Positions 12,283 to 21,876 of a stretch of DNA of 64,000 nucleotides are shown here, piece by piece. A program made the translations under genes and the position numbers. Under the pieces are notes generated by a model. That model saw only the letters and a program-made list of their open reading frames with translations, had not been told where the DNA came from and ran no database searches. How positions within the stretch are numbered: position 1 is the first letter of the stretch; every line of letters begins with the position of its first letter. Origin of the DNA: SAR86 cluster bacterium AG-313-N18 (lineage in GTDB: Bacteria > Pseudomonadota > Gammaproteobacteria > Magnimaribacterales > D2472); contig QBVY01000002.1 of assembly GCA_003283765.1 (NCBI GenBank), forward strand, positions 48,772-112,771, written 5' to 3'.

Positions 12283-13856
12283 TAGACTTTAGCAGAATGA
12301 TTTTCCCAATAGGGATCCCTCAACCTTCTTTTATATAACTTGCCATTTTCATCTCTAGGCAGTTTTTCAATAAAATCTATGCTTCTGGGTAATTTCATTT
12401 TTGCAAGATTTTCCTGAGCAAACTTCATTAATTCAGCAAGCAATTCATCAGAGGAATGATAATTTTTATTCAGTTCTATCACTGCTTTAACTTCTTCTCC
12501 CCATTCTTCATTGGGAATTCCAAATACAGCAACATCTGCAATGGCAGGGTGCATTAGAAATGCACTCTCAATCTCAGCTGGGTATATGTTGGCTCCACCT
12601 GAGATAATCATATCTATCTTCCTGTCACATAAAAATAAATACCCTTCATCATTTAAATACCCTATGTCCCCAACAGTAAAATAAACCTGATCATCAAAAA
12701 CCAGCCTTTCTTTTTTTGTTTTAGCTTGATCGCCTTTGTACTCAAATTTTGTTGCTTCACCAAGCTTCATAAAGACTGTGCCTTGATTATCAGGTTTAGC
12801 CTCAGTCTCATCATCGTTAATGATTTTTATTTCAGCGCCTGGCCATGCCTTACCAACCGTTCCTGGAAACTTAGACCATGAGCTAGCATCGACAACTGTT
12901 CCGCCTCCTTCTGTAGCAGCATAATATTCCCATATGGAATTTCCCCACCATTCAATCATTGCTTGCTTGGTATGAATTGGGCAGGGTGCTGCAGCATGTA
13001 TCATGGCCCGAGTTGATGAGCAATCATATTTTGCTTTGATTTCATCGGGAAGCTGCAACAATCTATGAAATTGAGTGGGAACCATATGACTTGTTGTAAC
13101 TTTGTATTTATCAATTAGGTAAAGCATCTGCTCCGCATCAAATTTTTCCATCAACACGACAGAATGCCCATAATGTAATGCTGCTGAAGAGTGAACTAAG
13201 ACTGCAGTGTGATACAAAGGTGACCCAACGATGTGAACATTATTTTCTTGCGGTTGAATTTCAAAGAAGCTAAGTATCATTGCAAACATACTTAAAACGT
13301 CATCAGGATCTCCAGGAATTAATGCACGTTTTACGCCTTTAGGCTTTCCAGTTGTTCCAGATGTATAGTTCATAACTTGACCCGCAGTTCTTCCTTCTGG
13401 GTTGGCAATTGGTTGAGAGCTTATAAATTCATCTAAATGAGTAAAGCCACTCATTGGAGTTGTACTTATGCACCCTTTCTCTGGAAAATTAATAGCTGAA
13501 ACTGCTTTTTGACAAGCCTCTTCCATGGCAGGCACTTCACCAGAGGCTATGAATGCTTTAGCTCCTGAATCTTCAAGAATATATGCAATCTCTGGTCCAG
13601 CTAGATGCCAATTAATAGGAACCATATAAAAACCGGATTGCGCACAAGCCAAATAAGCTATGTAGTATTCAACTGAGTTAGGTAATACAGTTGCCACCAC
13701 GTCACCACTCTTAACCCCAAACTCTCTCAATGCGTGAGTTAATTGATTAGTTTTTGCAAGCAGCTCACCTCTCGTCCAAATCTTTTCTGACGGTTCGACT
13801 ATAGCAATTTCATCTGGGTGTGAATTCGCAAATCTATAAAAACCCAATTCACTCAT
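12282..13856 (-). CDS. Acyl-CoA synthetase, AMP-forming (second paralogue)
   Basis: A second ANL-superfamily acyl-CoA ligase, first gene of the minus-strand operon. Motifs are NYTSGTTGKPKGVKR near residue 165, AATEGGGTV, LCDRKIDMIISGGANIYPAEIE (hinge) and the terminal RDENGKLYKRRLRDPYW with the expected adenylation lysine. It has 524 residues. It is clearly diverged from the downstream paralogue, so this is not a recent duplication. The two probably activate different acids in one catabolic route, together with the LLM oxidoreductase; that link is inference from gene order. Confidence 0.88.
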   Translation of the reverse strand: MSELGFYRFANSHPDEIAIVEPSEKIWTRGELLAKTNQLTHALREFGVKSGDVVATVLPNSVEYYIAYLACAQSGFYMVPINWHLAGPEIAYILEDSGAKAFIASGEVPAMEEACQKAVSAINFPEKGCISTTPMSGFTHLDEFISSQPIANPEGRTAGQVMNYTSGTTGKPKGVKRALIPGDPDDVLSMFAMILSFFEIQPQENNVHIVGSPLYHTAVLVHSSAALHYGHSVVLMEKFDAEQMLYLIDKYKVTTSHMVPTQFHRLLQLPDEIKAKYDCSSTRAMIHAAAPCPIHTKQAMIEWWGNSIWEYYAATEGGGTVVDASSWSKFPGTVGKAWPGAEIKIINDDETEAKPDNQGTVFMKLGEATKFEYKGDQAKTKKERLVFDDQVYFTVGDIGYLNDEGYLFLCDRKIDMIISGGANIYPAEIESAFLMHPAIADVAVFGIPNEEWGEEVKAVIELNKNYHSSDELLAELMKFAQENLAKMKLPRSIDFIEKLPRDENGKLYKRRLRDPYWENHSAKV

Positions 13857-13955
13857 ATGTCTCTCTTTATATATTTATTGAACTCATAATTCTAACTTTC
13901 GTAATCCATTAATGTAACCTAATAATATAAATTTCTATGTAATAATGATTCCCAA

Positions 13956-14678
13956 ATGGACAGCCTACTTACCAATTTAAATCAAGAAACTTTATGGTTA
14001 TTGGTTGTTTTTTACGATTTATCACTTGCTATTTTTCTATTTAGGTTCTTTGGTAAGTATGGTTTGTATTGCGCTGTAATCCTTGGAATAGTCCTAGGAA
14101 ACCTGCAAGGGGGAAAAGTAAGTGAATTAACCCTATTTGGAATGCAGTTCAATGTCAGTATGGGCGCAATTCTATACTCAGGTATTTACTTTGCCACAGA
14201 TCTTTTAAATGAGAAATTTGGGAAAGATGAAGCTAATAGAGCAGTCATGCTTGGATTTGTTGCAAACATAGCAGTCATGCTGACCTTAGTGCTGAGTACC
14301 AAGTTTCTACCTTCTGACTTAACTGGATCGGCCGCAGAGGTCCATGAGGCAATTTCTGTTCTTGCGTTTTATTCGCCTATTTTTATTATTGGCTCTCTTA
14401 CGGCATATCTTGTGAGTCAAAGATTTGATGTATGGTTTTTTCATTACCTAAAGAACCTAACGAATGGAAAAAAACTATGGCTTAGAAATAATCTTTCTAC
14501 CATGGCATCCCAACTAATAGATACCCTTATATATCAATTTACCTGGGTTCTTGCTACAGATTTAACATTTACCCAAGCTTTTGCCATCTCAATAGCAAAA
14601 TACGTCATCAAGGTTTTGATAGCCCTTATAGATACGATATTTATATATTGGGTAAGAAATTGGGAAATTAAATCATAG
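13956..14678 (+). CDS. yhhQ: Queuosine precursor transporter (YhhQ/VUT family)
   Basis: A 240-residue inner-membrane protein of about six hydrophobic segments in the family that imports queuosine precursors (preQ0/preQ1). The family-typical TDLLNEKFGKDEANRAVMLGF sits after the second membrane segment, and the conserved SQLIDTLIYQF near residue 187. It is transcribed away from the acyl-CoA synthetase operon across a 99-base gap and is followed by msrB. tgt and queA are not in the window. Confidence 0.85.
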   Translation: MDSLLTNLNQETLWLLVVFYDLSLAIFLFRFFGKYGLYCAVILGIVLGNLQGGKVSELTLFGMQFNVSMGAILYSGIYFATDLLNEKFGKDEANRAVMLGFVANIAVMLTLVLSTKFLPSDLTGSAAEVHEAISVLAFYSPIFIIGSLTAYLVSQRFDVWFFHYLKNLTNGKKLWLRNNLSTMASQLIDTLIYQFTWVLATDLTFTQAFAISIAKYVIKVLIALIDTIFIYWVRNWEIKS

Positions 14679-14706
14679 TTTAGAAAACTCTTGTATGGAT
14701 TATACT
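14679..14706 (+). promoter_or_regulatory. Candidate sigma-70 promoter for msrB-murJ-ribF
   Basis: TTTAGA (14679-14684), a 16-base spacer and TATACT (14701-14706) resemble -35 and -10 boxes. They lie 29 bases before the msrB start in the only sizeable gap between yhhQ and msrB. Confidence 0.35.
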
Positions 14707-14734
14707 TATAGTAAAAGAAATACTACTCAAACAT

Positions 14735-15133
14735 ATGTCTAAGAAATCGAAAGAGCAACTGCGAAATGAACTTTCACCTGAGTCTTATTATGTAACTCAG
14801 GAAAGTGGGACAGAGCGACCTTTCACAGGTCAGTATTGGGATCACGTTGATGATGGGGTTTACACTTGTATTTGCTGTGGCGAAACACTTTTTAAATCTG
14901 AAACAAAATTTGATGCAGGCTGTGGCTGGCCTAGTTTTTATGAAGCTGCAAATAACAAAAAAATTAATGAATTAGAGGATCATTCCCTTTCAAGAGTTAG
15001 AACAGAGATTAGATGTTCAAAGTGTGATGCGCATCTTGGCCATGTTTTTACAGATGGCCCGCAGCCTACTGGTTTGAGGTATTGCGTCAATTCTGCTGCT
15101 ATAGATTTTGAAAAAGACACATCTTCAAATTAA
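14735..15133 (+). CDS. msrB: Peptide-methionine (R)-S-oxide reductase
   Basis: Repairs methionine-R-sulfoxide in oxidised proteins. Structural zinc is expected to be held by two CxxC pairs (C45/C48 in YTCICCGETLF and C94/C97 in RCSKCDAHLGHVF). The catalytic cysteine is C117 in RYCVNSAA, a standard MsrB motif. The length of 132 residues is normal. No selenocysteine is used. The stop directly abuts the GTG start of murJ, so the two are likely co-transcribed. Confidence 0.96.
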   Translation: MSKKSKEQLRNELSPESYYVTQESGTERPFTGQYWDHVDDGVYTCICCGETLFKSETKFDAGCGWPSFYEAANNKKINELEDHSLSRVRTEIRCSKCDAHLGHVFTDGPQPTGLRYCVNSAAIDFEKDTSSN

Positions 15134-16681
15134 GTGACCGACAAAACTGCTTCTCATCTAAATTTTTTCTCGACCATTAAGGTAGGTGGTTGGACCTTTA
15201 TTTCAAGAGTGGCTGGTTTAATAAGGGATATCTTTACAACCAATCTCCTTGGAGCAAGTATATTTCATGATATTTTTGTAGTTGTACTTAAAATTCCTAA
15301 TGTTTTTAGAAAGTTCTTTGCTGAAGGTGCATTTAGCCAAGCTTTTATTCCAATTTATTCCGAGTATATAGGCAGCAAAGATGAAAAGGGTAGTCAAGAT
15401 TTTTTAAATGCTTTATTTGGTATTTTGCTCTCAGCACTCTTTATATTTACAGCTTTGGCTTTATTGTTTGCACCAATATTTATTTTGATATTTGCTCCAG
15501 GCTTTTACTTTGATATACAAAAACAGGATTTAGCTATCAGTCTTTTAAGGATTATGTTTCCTTATCTTGCATTAATTTCTCTTGTTGCTTTTGCGGCAGG
15601 CATTCAAAATTCTCATAATAAATTCTCTATTCCAGCAATAACTCCCTTAATTTTCAATTTGAGTTTAATTGGTTCAGCATGGCTAGTTGCTCCAAAAATA
15701 GATATACCCGTTATGGCTCTTGCTTGGGGAGTACTTCTAGCAGGATTTCTCCAATTACTTTTTCAGATTGCGCCATTAGCAACGATTAAAAAAATCCCTG
15801 TACCAAAAATTGACTTTCAAAACCCTGGCGTTAAAAATTTTTTCATTCTTATTCTTCCAGCTATGCTTGCAGGAGGAATAGCTCAAATAAATTTATTAAT
15901 TGATACTATTTTTGCATCTTTGTTAATTACGGGCAGTCCAACTTGGCTATATGTTTCAGATAGATTAATACAATTCCCAATGGGAATATTTGCCATCGCT
16001 ATTGGGACTGTTCTTTTGCCAAGCCTTTCAAAGGCTTATGCTCAAAAAGAAACTCAAGCTTATATTGAACAGCTTGAGCATGCCTTTAAGTTAGTTTTTT
16101 TCCTAGCGATCCCTTCGTTAATTGGATTGGCTTTATTTGCATCTCCATTGCTATCTACTATTTTTCAAAGAGGGGCTTTTTTGTGGAGTGACGTTCAGCA
16201 GGCAAGCTTGAGTTTGATAGGTTTTTCATTTGGATTGCCCTTTTTTATGGCCATGAAAGTATTGGTTCCAGCATTTTTTTCTAGGCAAAATACCAAAACT
16301 CCTATGTTAATAGCATTTTTAAGTTTATTGATAAATATATGTCTGAACTATCTACTAGCATTTTATTTTGGTTTAGGCCATCTAGGTTTAGCAATTGCAA
16401 GCTCTATTTCAGCAATAGTCAGTGTAATAATTTTAAGCCTTATATTAAGAAGGGATGGATTGATTTCTTTCTCTGTAATTTTAAGCGCCTTCTCATTTAA
16501 AGTGTTAATAGCTAGTATTGCTTTAATATCTTTTTTATCAATTTTCAATCAATATTTTGATTTTGAATTATTTACTCAAGCTCAAAGGCTCATGCATTTA
16601 GTTGCTGCTGTTATTGGCTCATTAATAATTTATTTTGGAGCGAGTTTTTTGTTGGGCGTTAGGCCAGCTGATTTTAAATAA
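15134..16681 (+). CDS. murJ: Lipid II flippase MurJ
   Basis: Integral membrane protein (MOP superfamily) that flips lipid II across the inner membrane for peptidoglycan synthesis. About 14 hydrophobic segments are spread over 515 residues. The N-terminal SRVAGLIRDIFTTNLLGAS and FRKFFAEGAFSQAFIPIYSEY are diagnostic of MurJ/MviN. The start is GTG, immediately after the msrB stop. Its TAA overlaps the ribF ATG by one base (TAATG). Confidence 0.95.
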   Translation: MTDKTASHLNFFSTIKVGGWTFISRVAGLIRDIFTTNLLGASIFHDIFVVVLKIPNVFRKFFAEGAFSQAFIPIYSEYIGSKDEKGSQDFLNALFGILLSALFIFTALALLFAPIFILIFAPGFYFDIQKQDLAISLLRIMFPYLALISLVAFAAGIQNSHNKFSIPAITPLIFNLSLIGSAWLVAPKIDIPVMALAWGVLLAGFLQLLFQIAPLATIKKIPVPKIDFQNPGVKNFFILILPAMLAGGIAQINLLIDTIFASLLITGSPTWLYVSDRLIQFPMGIFAIAIGTVLLPSLSKAYAQKETQAYIEQLEHAFKLVFFLAIPSLIGLALFASPLLSTIFQRGAFLWSDVQQASLSLIGFSFGLPFFMAMKVLVPAFFSRQNTKTPMLIAFLSLLINICLNYLLAFYFGLGHLGLAIASSISAIVSVIILSLILRRDGLISFSVILSAFSFKVLIASIALISFLSIFNQYFDFELFTQAQRLMHLVAAVIGSLIIYFGASFLLGVRPADFK

Positions 16682-17625
16682 TGTATTTAATTAGAGGAAT
16701 AGGAAATATAGGAACTTTTCATAAAAAGTTTCCAAACCAGTCAATGAGTGGAACTATTGGAAATTTTGATGGGTTACATTTAGGACACCAAGCGATACTA
16801 AATCAGGTAAAAAATAAAGCTATGCAAAGCTCAAGCTCGTCATTGGTCTTTTTTACAGAACCGCATGCATCTGAGTATTTTGCAGCTAAAGATGAGAATT
16901 TTGTGGCACCTCCAAGGATTTGCCCTTGGAGGGAAAAAGTTAAATTACTTAAAAATTTTGGAATAGACTATGCTTTTTTTCTTCAATTCAATAGATCTCT
17001 TAAAGCAATGACCCCTCAGAACTTTCTTGATGAAGTTTTAGCTCAACTCAATTTAAAACATTTAATCATCGGTGACGATTTTCGATTTGGAGCTCAGCGA
17101 GCAGGTGATTTTGAGCTATTAAAAAATTGGGGAAAAATTAATGGAACAGAGGTAATTGCCAATCAGACAGTATCGCATCATGGCAAAAGAGTAAGTTCTA
17201 CTAGAATAAGAGAGGCTTTGCTGCAAAGTAACTTTGACTTAGCCGCAGAATTACTCGGGCGACCATATACGTTTTCAGGAAAAGTAGTCTATGGGAAACA
17301 GTTGGGAAGGACTATAGGCATTCCAACAGCAAATCTCTGGATACCAAAACAAAGGTTACCAATAGCTGGAGTTTATGCAGTTAAATGTTTATTAGCTAGA
17401 AAGTCATATAATGGAATAGCAAATATGGGTATTAGACCAACTGTAGACGGGACTAAACCAGTGCTCGAAATCCATCTATTTAATTTTAGTGAGTCTATAT
17501 ATGGGCAAAGATTAACTGTAGAATTCAAAAATAAACTTCGTGACGAGAAGAAATTTGATAATATTGATCTATTGAAAAAACAAATTCTTCAAGACATATC
17601 TCAAGCTAAAGAAATACTGGAATAA
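16681..17625 (+). CDS. ribF: Bifunctional riboflavin kinase/FAD synthetase
   Basis: Makes FMN and then FAD from riboflavin. The N-terminal adenylyltransferase domain shows GNFDGLHLGHQAI (nucleotidyltransferase HxGH-type motif) and IIGDDFRFGAQRAGD. The C-terminal riboflavin kinase domain shows GRTIGIPTANLW and GIANMGIRPTV. The length of 314 residues is normal. The gene order murJ-ribF-ileS-lspA-ispH is conserved in gammaproteobacteria; rpsT, often nearby, is absent here. Confidence 0.96.
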   Translation: MYLIRGIGNIGTFHKKFPNQSMSGTIGNFDGLHLGHQAILNQVKNKAMQSSSSSLVFFTEPHASEYFAAKDENFVAPPRICPWREKVKLLKNFGIDYAFFLQFNRSLKAMTPQNFLDEVLAQLNLKHLIIGDDFRFGAQRAGDFELLKNWGKINGTEVIANQTVSHHGKRVSSTRIREALLQSNFDLAAELLGRPYTFSGKVVYGKQLGRTIGIPTANLWIPKQRLPIAGVYAVKCLLARKSYNGIANMGIRPTVDGTKPVLEIHLFNFSESIYGQRLTVEFKNKLRDEKKFDNIDLLKKQILQDISQAKEILE

Positions 17626-17631
17626 TTCTCT

Positions 17632-20403
17632 ATGAGTAAAGAATATCGGGATACCTTAAATCTCCCTCAAACTAATTTATCAATGAAAGCTGGTTTGTCT
17701 AGAAAAGAGCCAGAAATATTAGAGTTTTGGAATTCTATTAGCCTCTATCAGAAAATTAGAGAACTTAATGCTCAAAAGGAAAAATTTATTCTGCATGATG
17801 GCCCACCATACGCCAATGGAGATATTCATCTGGGCCATGCTGTTAATAAAACACTCAAGGACATAACAATAAAATTCCAAAGCATGCTTGGAAAAGATGC
17901 TCCATATGTCCCTGGTTGGGATTGCCATGGCTTGCCGATTGAATTAAACGTTGAAAAAAAACATGGAAAAGGAAGTGATCTTGTAAGAGATAAAAAATTA
18001 TTTATTAAAGCTTGTCGTGAATATGCTCAATTACAGGTTGATAAGCAAAGAAATGATTTTATTCGGTTGGGAGTACTGGGTGACTGGGAAAATCCATATC
18101 TATCATTAAATAAAAGTTTTGAGGCTGATACTGTTCGTGCACTAGGAAGAATTATTGCAAATGGGCATCTTGAACAAGGTGAAAAACCTGTTCATTTTTG
18201 TATGGATTGCAGATCAGCACTAGCAGAAGCTGAAGTAGAGTATATGGACAAAAAATCTCATTCTATCGATGTTAAATTCAAAGTATTGCCACAATCTTTA
18301 GCATCGCTTTGCTCATCATTTCAAGTTGAAAAAACTGAAGAGGTTTACTTTGTTATATGGACGACAACCCCATGGACCATTCCATCAAATGTAGCAGTAT
18401 GCATCCATGAGGATATTGAATATGTTTTTATTAAAGGTAATAACGATCATTTTATTATTGCTAAAGATCTATTAGATGAATGTTCCGATAGATGGGGTTT
18501 TGAACTAGAGATCCTTGGATCTGTTTTAGGTAAAGAAATCACAGATATCACAATGACTCACCCTTTGTATAAAAGAGAATCAAGGCTGCTACACGGAGAT
18601 CATGTCACCACTGAAAGTGGAACAGGATGTGTACATACAGCTCCAGCGCATGGGCTGGATGATTACTTCATATGTATAAAGAATGGCCTTGAATCTGTTA
18701 AGGCTTTAGATAATCGTGGCATTTTTAAAGAAGAATATGGCCGATTAAGTGGGTTAAGTACTAAAAAGGGGGACCCAATAGTCATTGAGTTATTGCAAGA
18801 CAATAATGCATTGCTAGCTCATCAAGAATATGATCATTCGTATCCTCACTGTTGGAGGCATAAGTCACCTGTTATTTTTATGTCAACTCCTCAGTGGTTC
18901 ATTTCAATGAATAAATCAGGTCTTTGTGATGGAGCAGTGAGCGCAGTTAAGGATGTTAATTGGGAGCCGAGCTGGGGAGAGGATCGCATTCTTTCAATGC
19001 TCGAAGATCGTCCTGATTGGTGCATCTCAAGACAAAGGAATTGGGGAGTTCCAATAACTTTAATTATTCATAATGAAACAGGTGAGATACACCCCAAACA
19101 GAACCTTCTTTTTAATCAAATTGCAGATGTAATTGAGAAAGAGGGTATCGAGGGATGGGACGATTTAAACCTAGATTCATTAATCGATGATGCTGAGTTT
19201 TATTCTAAAGTTCACGATACTTTAGACGTTTGGTTTGACTCGGGTGTAACGCATATGTGTGTGTTAGATAAGTTATATGGCGCAGATGTGGTTGCAGATC
19301 TCTATCTTGAAGGGTCAGATCAGCATAGGGGGTGGTTTCAATCATCACTACTGACTGGAATTGCAACAAATGGCATGGCTCCTTATCGCTCCGTTTTAAC
19401 CCATGGATTTGTAGTAGATAACGAGGGAAGAAAACAATCTAAATCTTTGGGTAATACTATTTCACCTCAAAAAATTTGGGATACATTGGGCGCTGATATT
19501 TTAAGACTATGGATTGCCTCAACAGATTTTAGAAGTGAAATGGTAGCTTCTGATGAGATATTTAAGAGGGTCTCAGATCAGTATAGAAGAATTAGAAATA
19601 CTTTCAGATTCTTATTGGGCAACATCAATGACTTTGATGTAAATAAGGATTCTATTGAGCTAGATAATTTACTTGAACTTGATAAATGGATTTTGCGTGA
19701 ACTTGCTCTTTTGCAACAGGATGTAAAGGAATTATATGAAGCATATTCATATCACCAAGTTGTTCAGAGAATACATAACTTTTGTGTAAATCAATTAGGT
19801 GGTATTTATTTAGATATTATCAAAGATAGGCAATACACGACCCAGCAAGACTCTGAAATAAGAAGATCTGCTCAAACTGCAATGCAACTAATTGTTAATC
19901 AGCTAGTTGTATTAATCGCGCCTGTTCTATCTTTTACAGCTGAGGAGATATGGCAAGGCAATGACTTTCTTTTGGCAGAAGCAGACTCAGTGTTTTTAAC
20001 GACCTTAAAAGAGTTAGAAAGTTTTAACAGCGAACTTTCAAATACAGATTGGAAGAGAATGTTGGAGATTAAAGAAGAGGTTAATCAAAGCATTGAAGAG
20101 TCTAGAGTTGCTGGAGTTATAAAGGGCTCATTAGATGCATCAATTGAGTTAGTTCTTAATTCTGATGATTTTAACTTGGCAAATAAGCTTGCATCAGAAA
20201 TGCACTTCTTTTTAATAGTTTCAGAGTGCAATATTCTTCAAGGAGAATCTTTAAAAATATCTGTATCTAAATCATCTGCGGAAAAATGCGTGAGATGTTG
20301 GCATAGGAATAAATCAGTTGGTTCAAGTAAAAAGCATCCAGAATTATGTAATAGGTGTGTAGAAAACTTAGATGGTCCAGGAGAGGATAGAAGATTTGCT
20401 TAG
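17632..20403 (+). CDS. ileS: Isoleucyl-tRNA synthetase
   Basis: Class I aminoacyl-tRNA synthetase of 923 residues. The HIGH motif is HLGH at residues 66-69 within PPYANGDIHLGH. The KMSKS loop appears as KQSKS near residue 602. The editing (CP1) domain includes WTTTPWTIPSN and the anticodon-binding domain follows. A C-terminal zinc knuckle (CVRCWHR, then LCNRCVENL) shows this is the bacterial type 1 enzyme. The gene follows ribF after six bases and overlaps the start of lspA. Confidence 0.97.
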   Translation: MSKEYRDTLNLPQTNLSMKAGLSRKEPEILEFWNSISLYQKIRELNAQKEKFILHDGPPYANGDIHLGHAVNKTLKDITIKFQSMLGKDAPYVPGWDCHGLPIELNVEKKHGKGSDLVRDKKLFIKACREYAQLQVDKQRNDFIRLGVLGDWENPYLSLNKSFEADTVRALGRIIANGHLEQGEKPVHFCMDCRSALAEAEVEYMDKKSHSIDVKFKVLPQSLASLCSSFQVEKTEEVYFVIWTTTPWTIPSNVAVCIHEDIEYVFIKGNNDHFIIAKDLLDECSDRWGFELEILGSVLGKEITDITMTHPLYKRESRLLHGDHVTTESGTGCVHTAPAHGLDDYFICIKNGLESVKALDNRGIFKEEYGRLSGLSTKKGDPIVIELLQDNNALLAHQEYDHSYPHCWRHKSPVIFMSTPQWFISMNKSGLCDGAVSAVKDVNWEPSWGEDRILSMLEDRPDWCISRQRNWGVPITLIIHNETGEIHPKQNLLFNQIADVIEKEGIEGWDDLNLDSLIDDAEFYSKVHDTLDVWFDSGVTHMCVLDKLYGADVVADLYLEGSDQHRGWFQSSLLTGIATNGMAPYRSVLTHGFVVDNEGRKQSKSLGNTISPQKIWDTLGADILRLWIASTDFRSEMVASDEIFKRVSDQYRRIRNTFRFLLGNINDFDVNKDSIELDNLLELDKWILRELALLQQDVKELYEAYSYHQVVQRIHNFCVNQLGGIYLDIIKDRQYTTQQDSEIRRSAQTAMQLIVNQLVVLIAPVLSFTAEEIWQGNDFLLAEADSVFLTTLKELESFNSELSNTDWKRMLEIKEEVNQSIEESRVAGVIKGSLDASIELVLNSDDFNLANKLASEMHFFLIVSECNILQGESLKISVSKSSAEKCVRCWHRNKSVGSSKKHPELCNRCVENLDGPGEDRRFA

Positions 20404-20869
20404 CATCAAACAAGGCTATCTTATAATATTTTTCTTGATAGTAATTGACTTAGTGTCAAAATTTATAGCTGAAGAAAATCTAGTCTTTGGACAGGCAATT
20501 GCGCTGATACCAATATTAGACTTATTGCTGGTATTCAATTCAGGCATAGCTTTTAGTATTTTTGATTTTAATGATTATGTATTTAGTTTTGGTTTATCTC
20601 TCCTTGGATTAATGATTGTTGCTTATCTTCATTCACTATATAAAAGTGAAGACTCCTATATAAATCGACTTTCTTTGATCTTGATTATTGCCGGAGCGCT
20701 TGGAAATATTCTTGATAGATTGCCAGATGGGGAGGTAACTGATTTTTTATTTTTTCATGTTGGTAATACATCATTTTTTATTTTTAATTTTGCTGATGCT
20801 TTTATTTCAATTGGCGCTACATTATTTTTCTTGACGGAGTTTAAAAAATTTCTTCAAAATAGAACATGA
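20372..20869 (+). CDS. lspA: Lipoprotein signal peptidase (signal peptidase II)
   Basis: Cleaves the signal peptide of prolipoproteins at the inner membrane. Four hydrophobic segments are visible, with the catalytic aspartates expected in GNILDRLPDG and NFADAFISIG. The ATG at 20372 lies 32 bases inside ileS and has no ribosome site. A TTG at 20396 is preceded at good spacing by GGAGAGG and would give a shorter N-terminus (MLSIKQGYL...), so the TTG may be the true start. The stop overlaps the ispH ATG. Confidence 0.93.
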   Translation: MVQERIEDLLSIKQGYLIIFFLIVIDLVSKFIAEENLVFGQAIALIPILDLLLVFNSGIAFSIFDFNDYVFSFGLSLLGLMIVAYLHSLYKSEDSYINRLSLILIIAGALGNILDRLPDGEVTDFLFFHVGNTSFFIFNFADAFISIGATLFFLTEFKKFLQNRT

Positions 20870-21810
20870 TGAAGACCAAAGTTTTATTGGCAAACCCGAG
20901 GGGATTTTGTGCTGGAGTAGATCGGGCTATTGATATTGTTAACCAAGCTTTAAAAAAATTTGGACCACCTATCTATGTTCGCCATGAAGTTGTTCATAAT
21001 AAGTCGGTAGTAGATGAATTAAAGTCTAAAGGCGTCATATTTGTTGATGAGCTCAGTGAAGTCCCTAAATCATCTCATGTTATTTTTAGTGCTCACGGAG
21101 TATCTGAGAAGGTTGAGAAAGAGGCTGCAGAATTTAACTTACTTTCTTTCGATGCTACATGCCCCTTAGTAACTAAGGTTCACAGCGAGGTTCAGCGTCA
21201 TGTTAGGGCCGGCAGAGATATTATTTTAATTGGTCATGAAGGACATCCTGAGGTAGAAGGAACGCTAGGAAGACATAATCCCATCGATTCAAAGAGCAAA
21301 ATTTATCTTGTGCAAGACGAAGCAGAAGCTAGATCATTAAGTGTCTCACAGCCTGAACATCTTGCGTATGTAACACAAACAACTCTAAGTCTTGATGACA
21401 CTATCGCTATTGTTAAAATTTTATATGAACAATTTCCTGAAATTCTACAACCAAAAAGTGACGACATTTGTTATGCCACTCAAAATAGACAGGATGCAGT
21501 AAAGCAGCTTGCTTTAGAGAGTGAATTTATTGTTGTTATAGGCTCAAGAAATAGCTCTAACTCAAATCGTTTAAAAGAATTAGCCGAGAAGTGTGGCGTT
21601 AACTCCATCTTGATAGACGGTGCAAAGGAGCTTGACTTTAAATCTTTATCTAAATATAAAAGCATTGGTATAACAGCTGGAGCATCTGCTCCAGAGTCAA
21701 TTGTTCAGAGTGTCGTAAAAGCAATTAGCCTTGAGTTGAATACTGTTGCCGAGGAGTTAGGTGAAAATAAAGAAAATATATATTTCAGACTGCCTCCTGA
21801 GTTACGCTAA
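20866..21810 (+). CDS. ispH: 4-hydroxy-3-methylbut-2-enyl diphosphate reductase
   Basis: Last enzyme of the MEP isoprenoid pathway, giving IPP and DMAPP. The three [4Fe-4S] cysteines are in GFCAGVDRA, DATCPLVTKVH and DDICYATQNRQ. Other conserved elements are FSAHGVS and SRNSSNSNRL. The length of 314 residues is normal. Two adjacent ATG codons (20866 and 20869) are possible starts; the first overlaps the lspA stop. It ends the murJ-ispH run. Confidence 0.97.
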   Translation: MMKTKVLLANPRGFCAGVDRAIDIVNQALKKFGPPIYVRHEVVHNKSVVDELKSKGVIFVDELSEVPKSSHVIFSAHGVSEKVEKEAAEFNLLSFDATCPLVTKVHSEVQRHVRAGRDIILIGHEGHPEVEGTLGRHNPIDSKSKIYLVQDEAEARSLSVSQPEHLAYVTQTTLSLDDTIAIVKILYEQFPEILQPKSDDICYATQNRQDAVKQLALESEFIVVIGSRNSSNSNRLKELAEKCGVNSILIDGAKELDFKSLSKYKSIGITAGASAPESIVQSVVKAISLELNTVAEELGENKENIYFRLPPELR

Positions 21811-21876
21811 TCCACCAAAAAAATTTTATGTCTTAAATATCATCCATTACACTGTTTCTATGTCTAGAGGAAAAAC

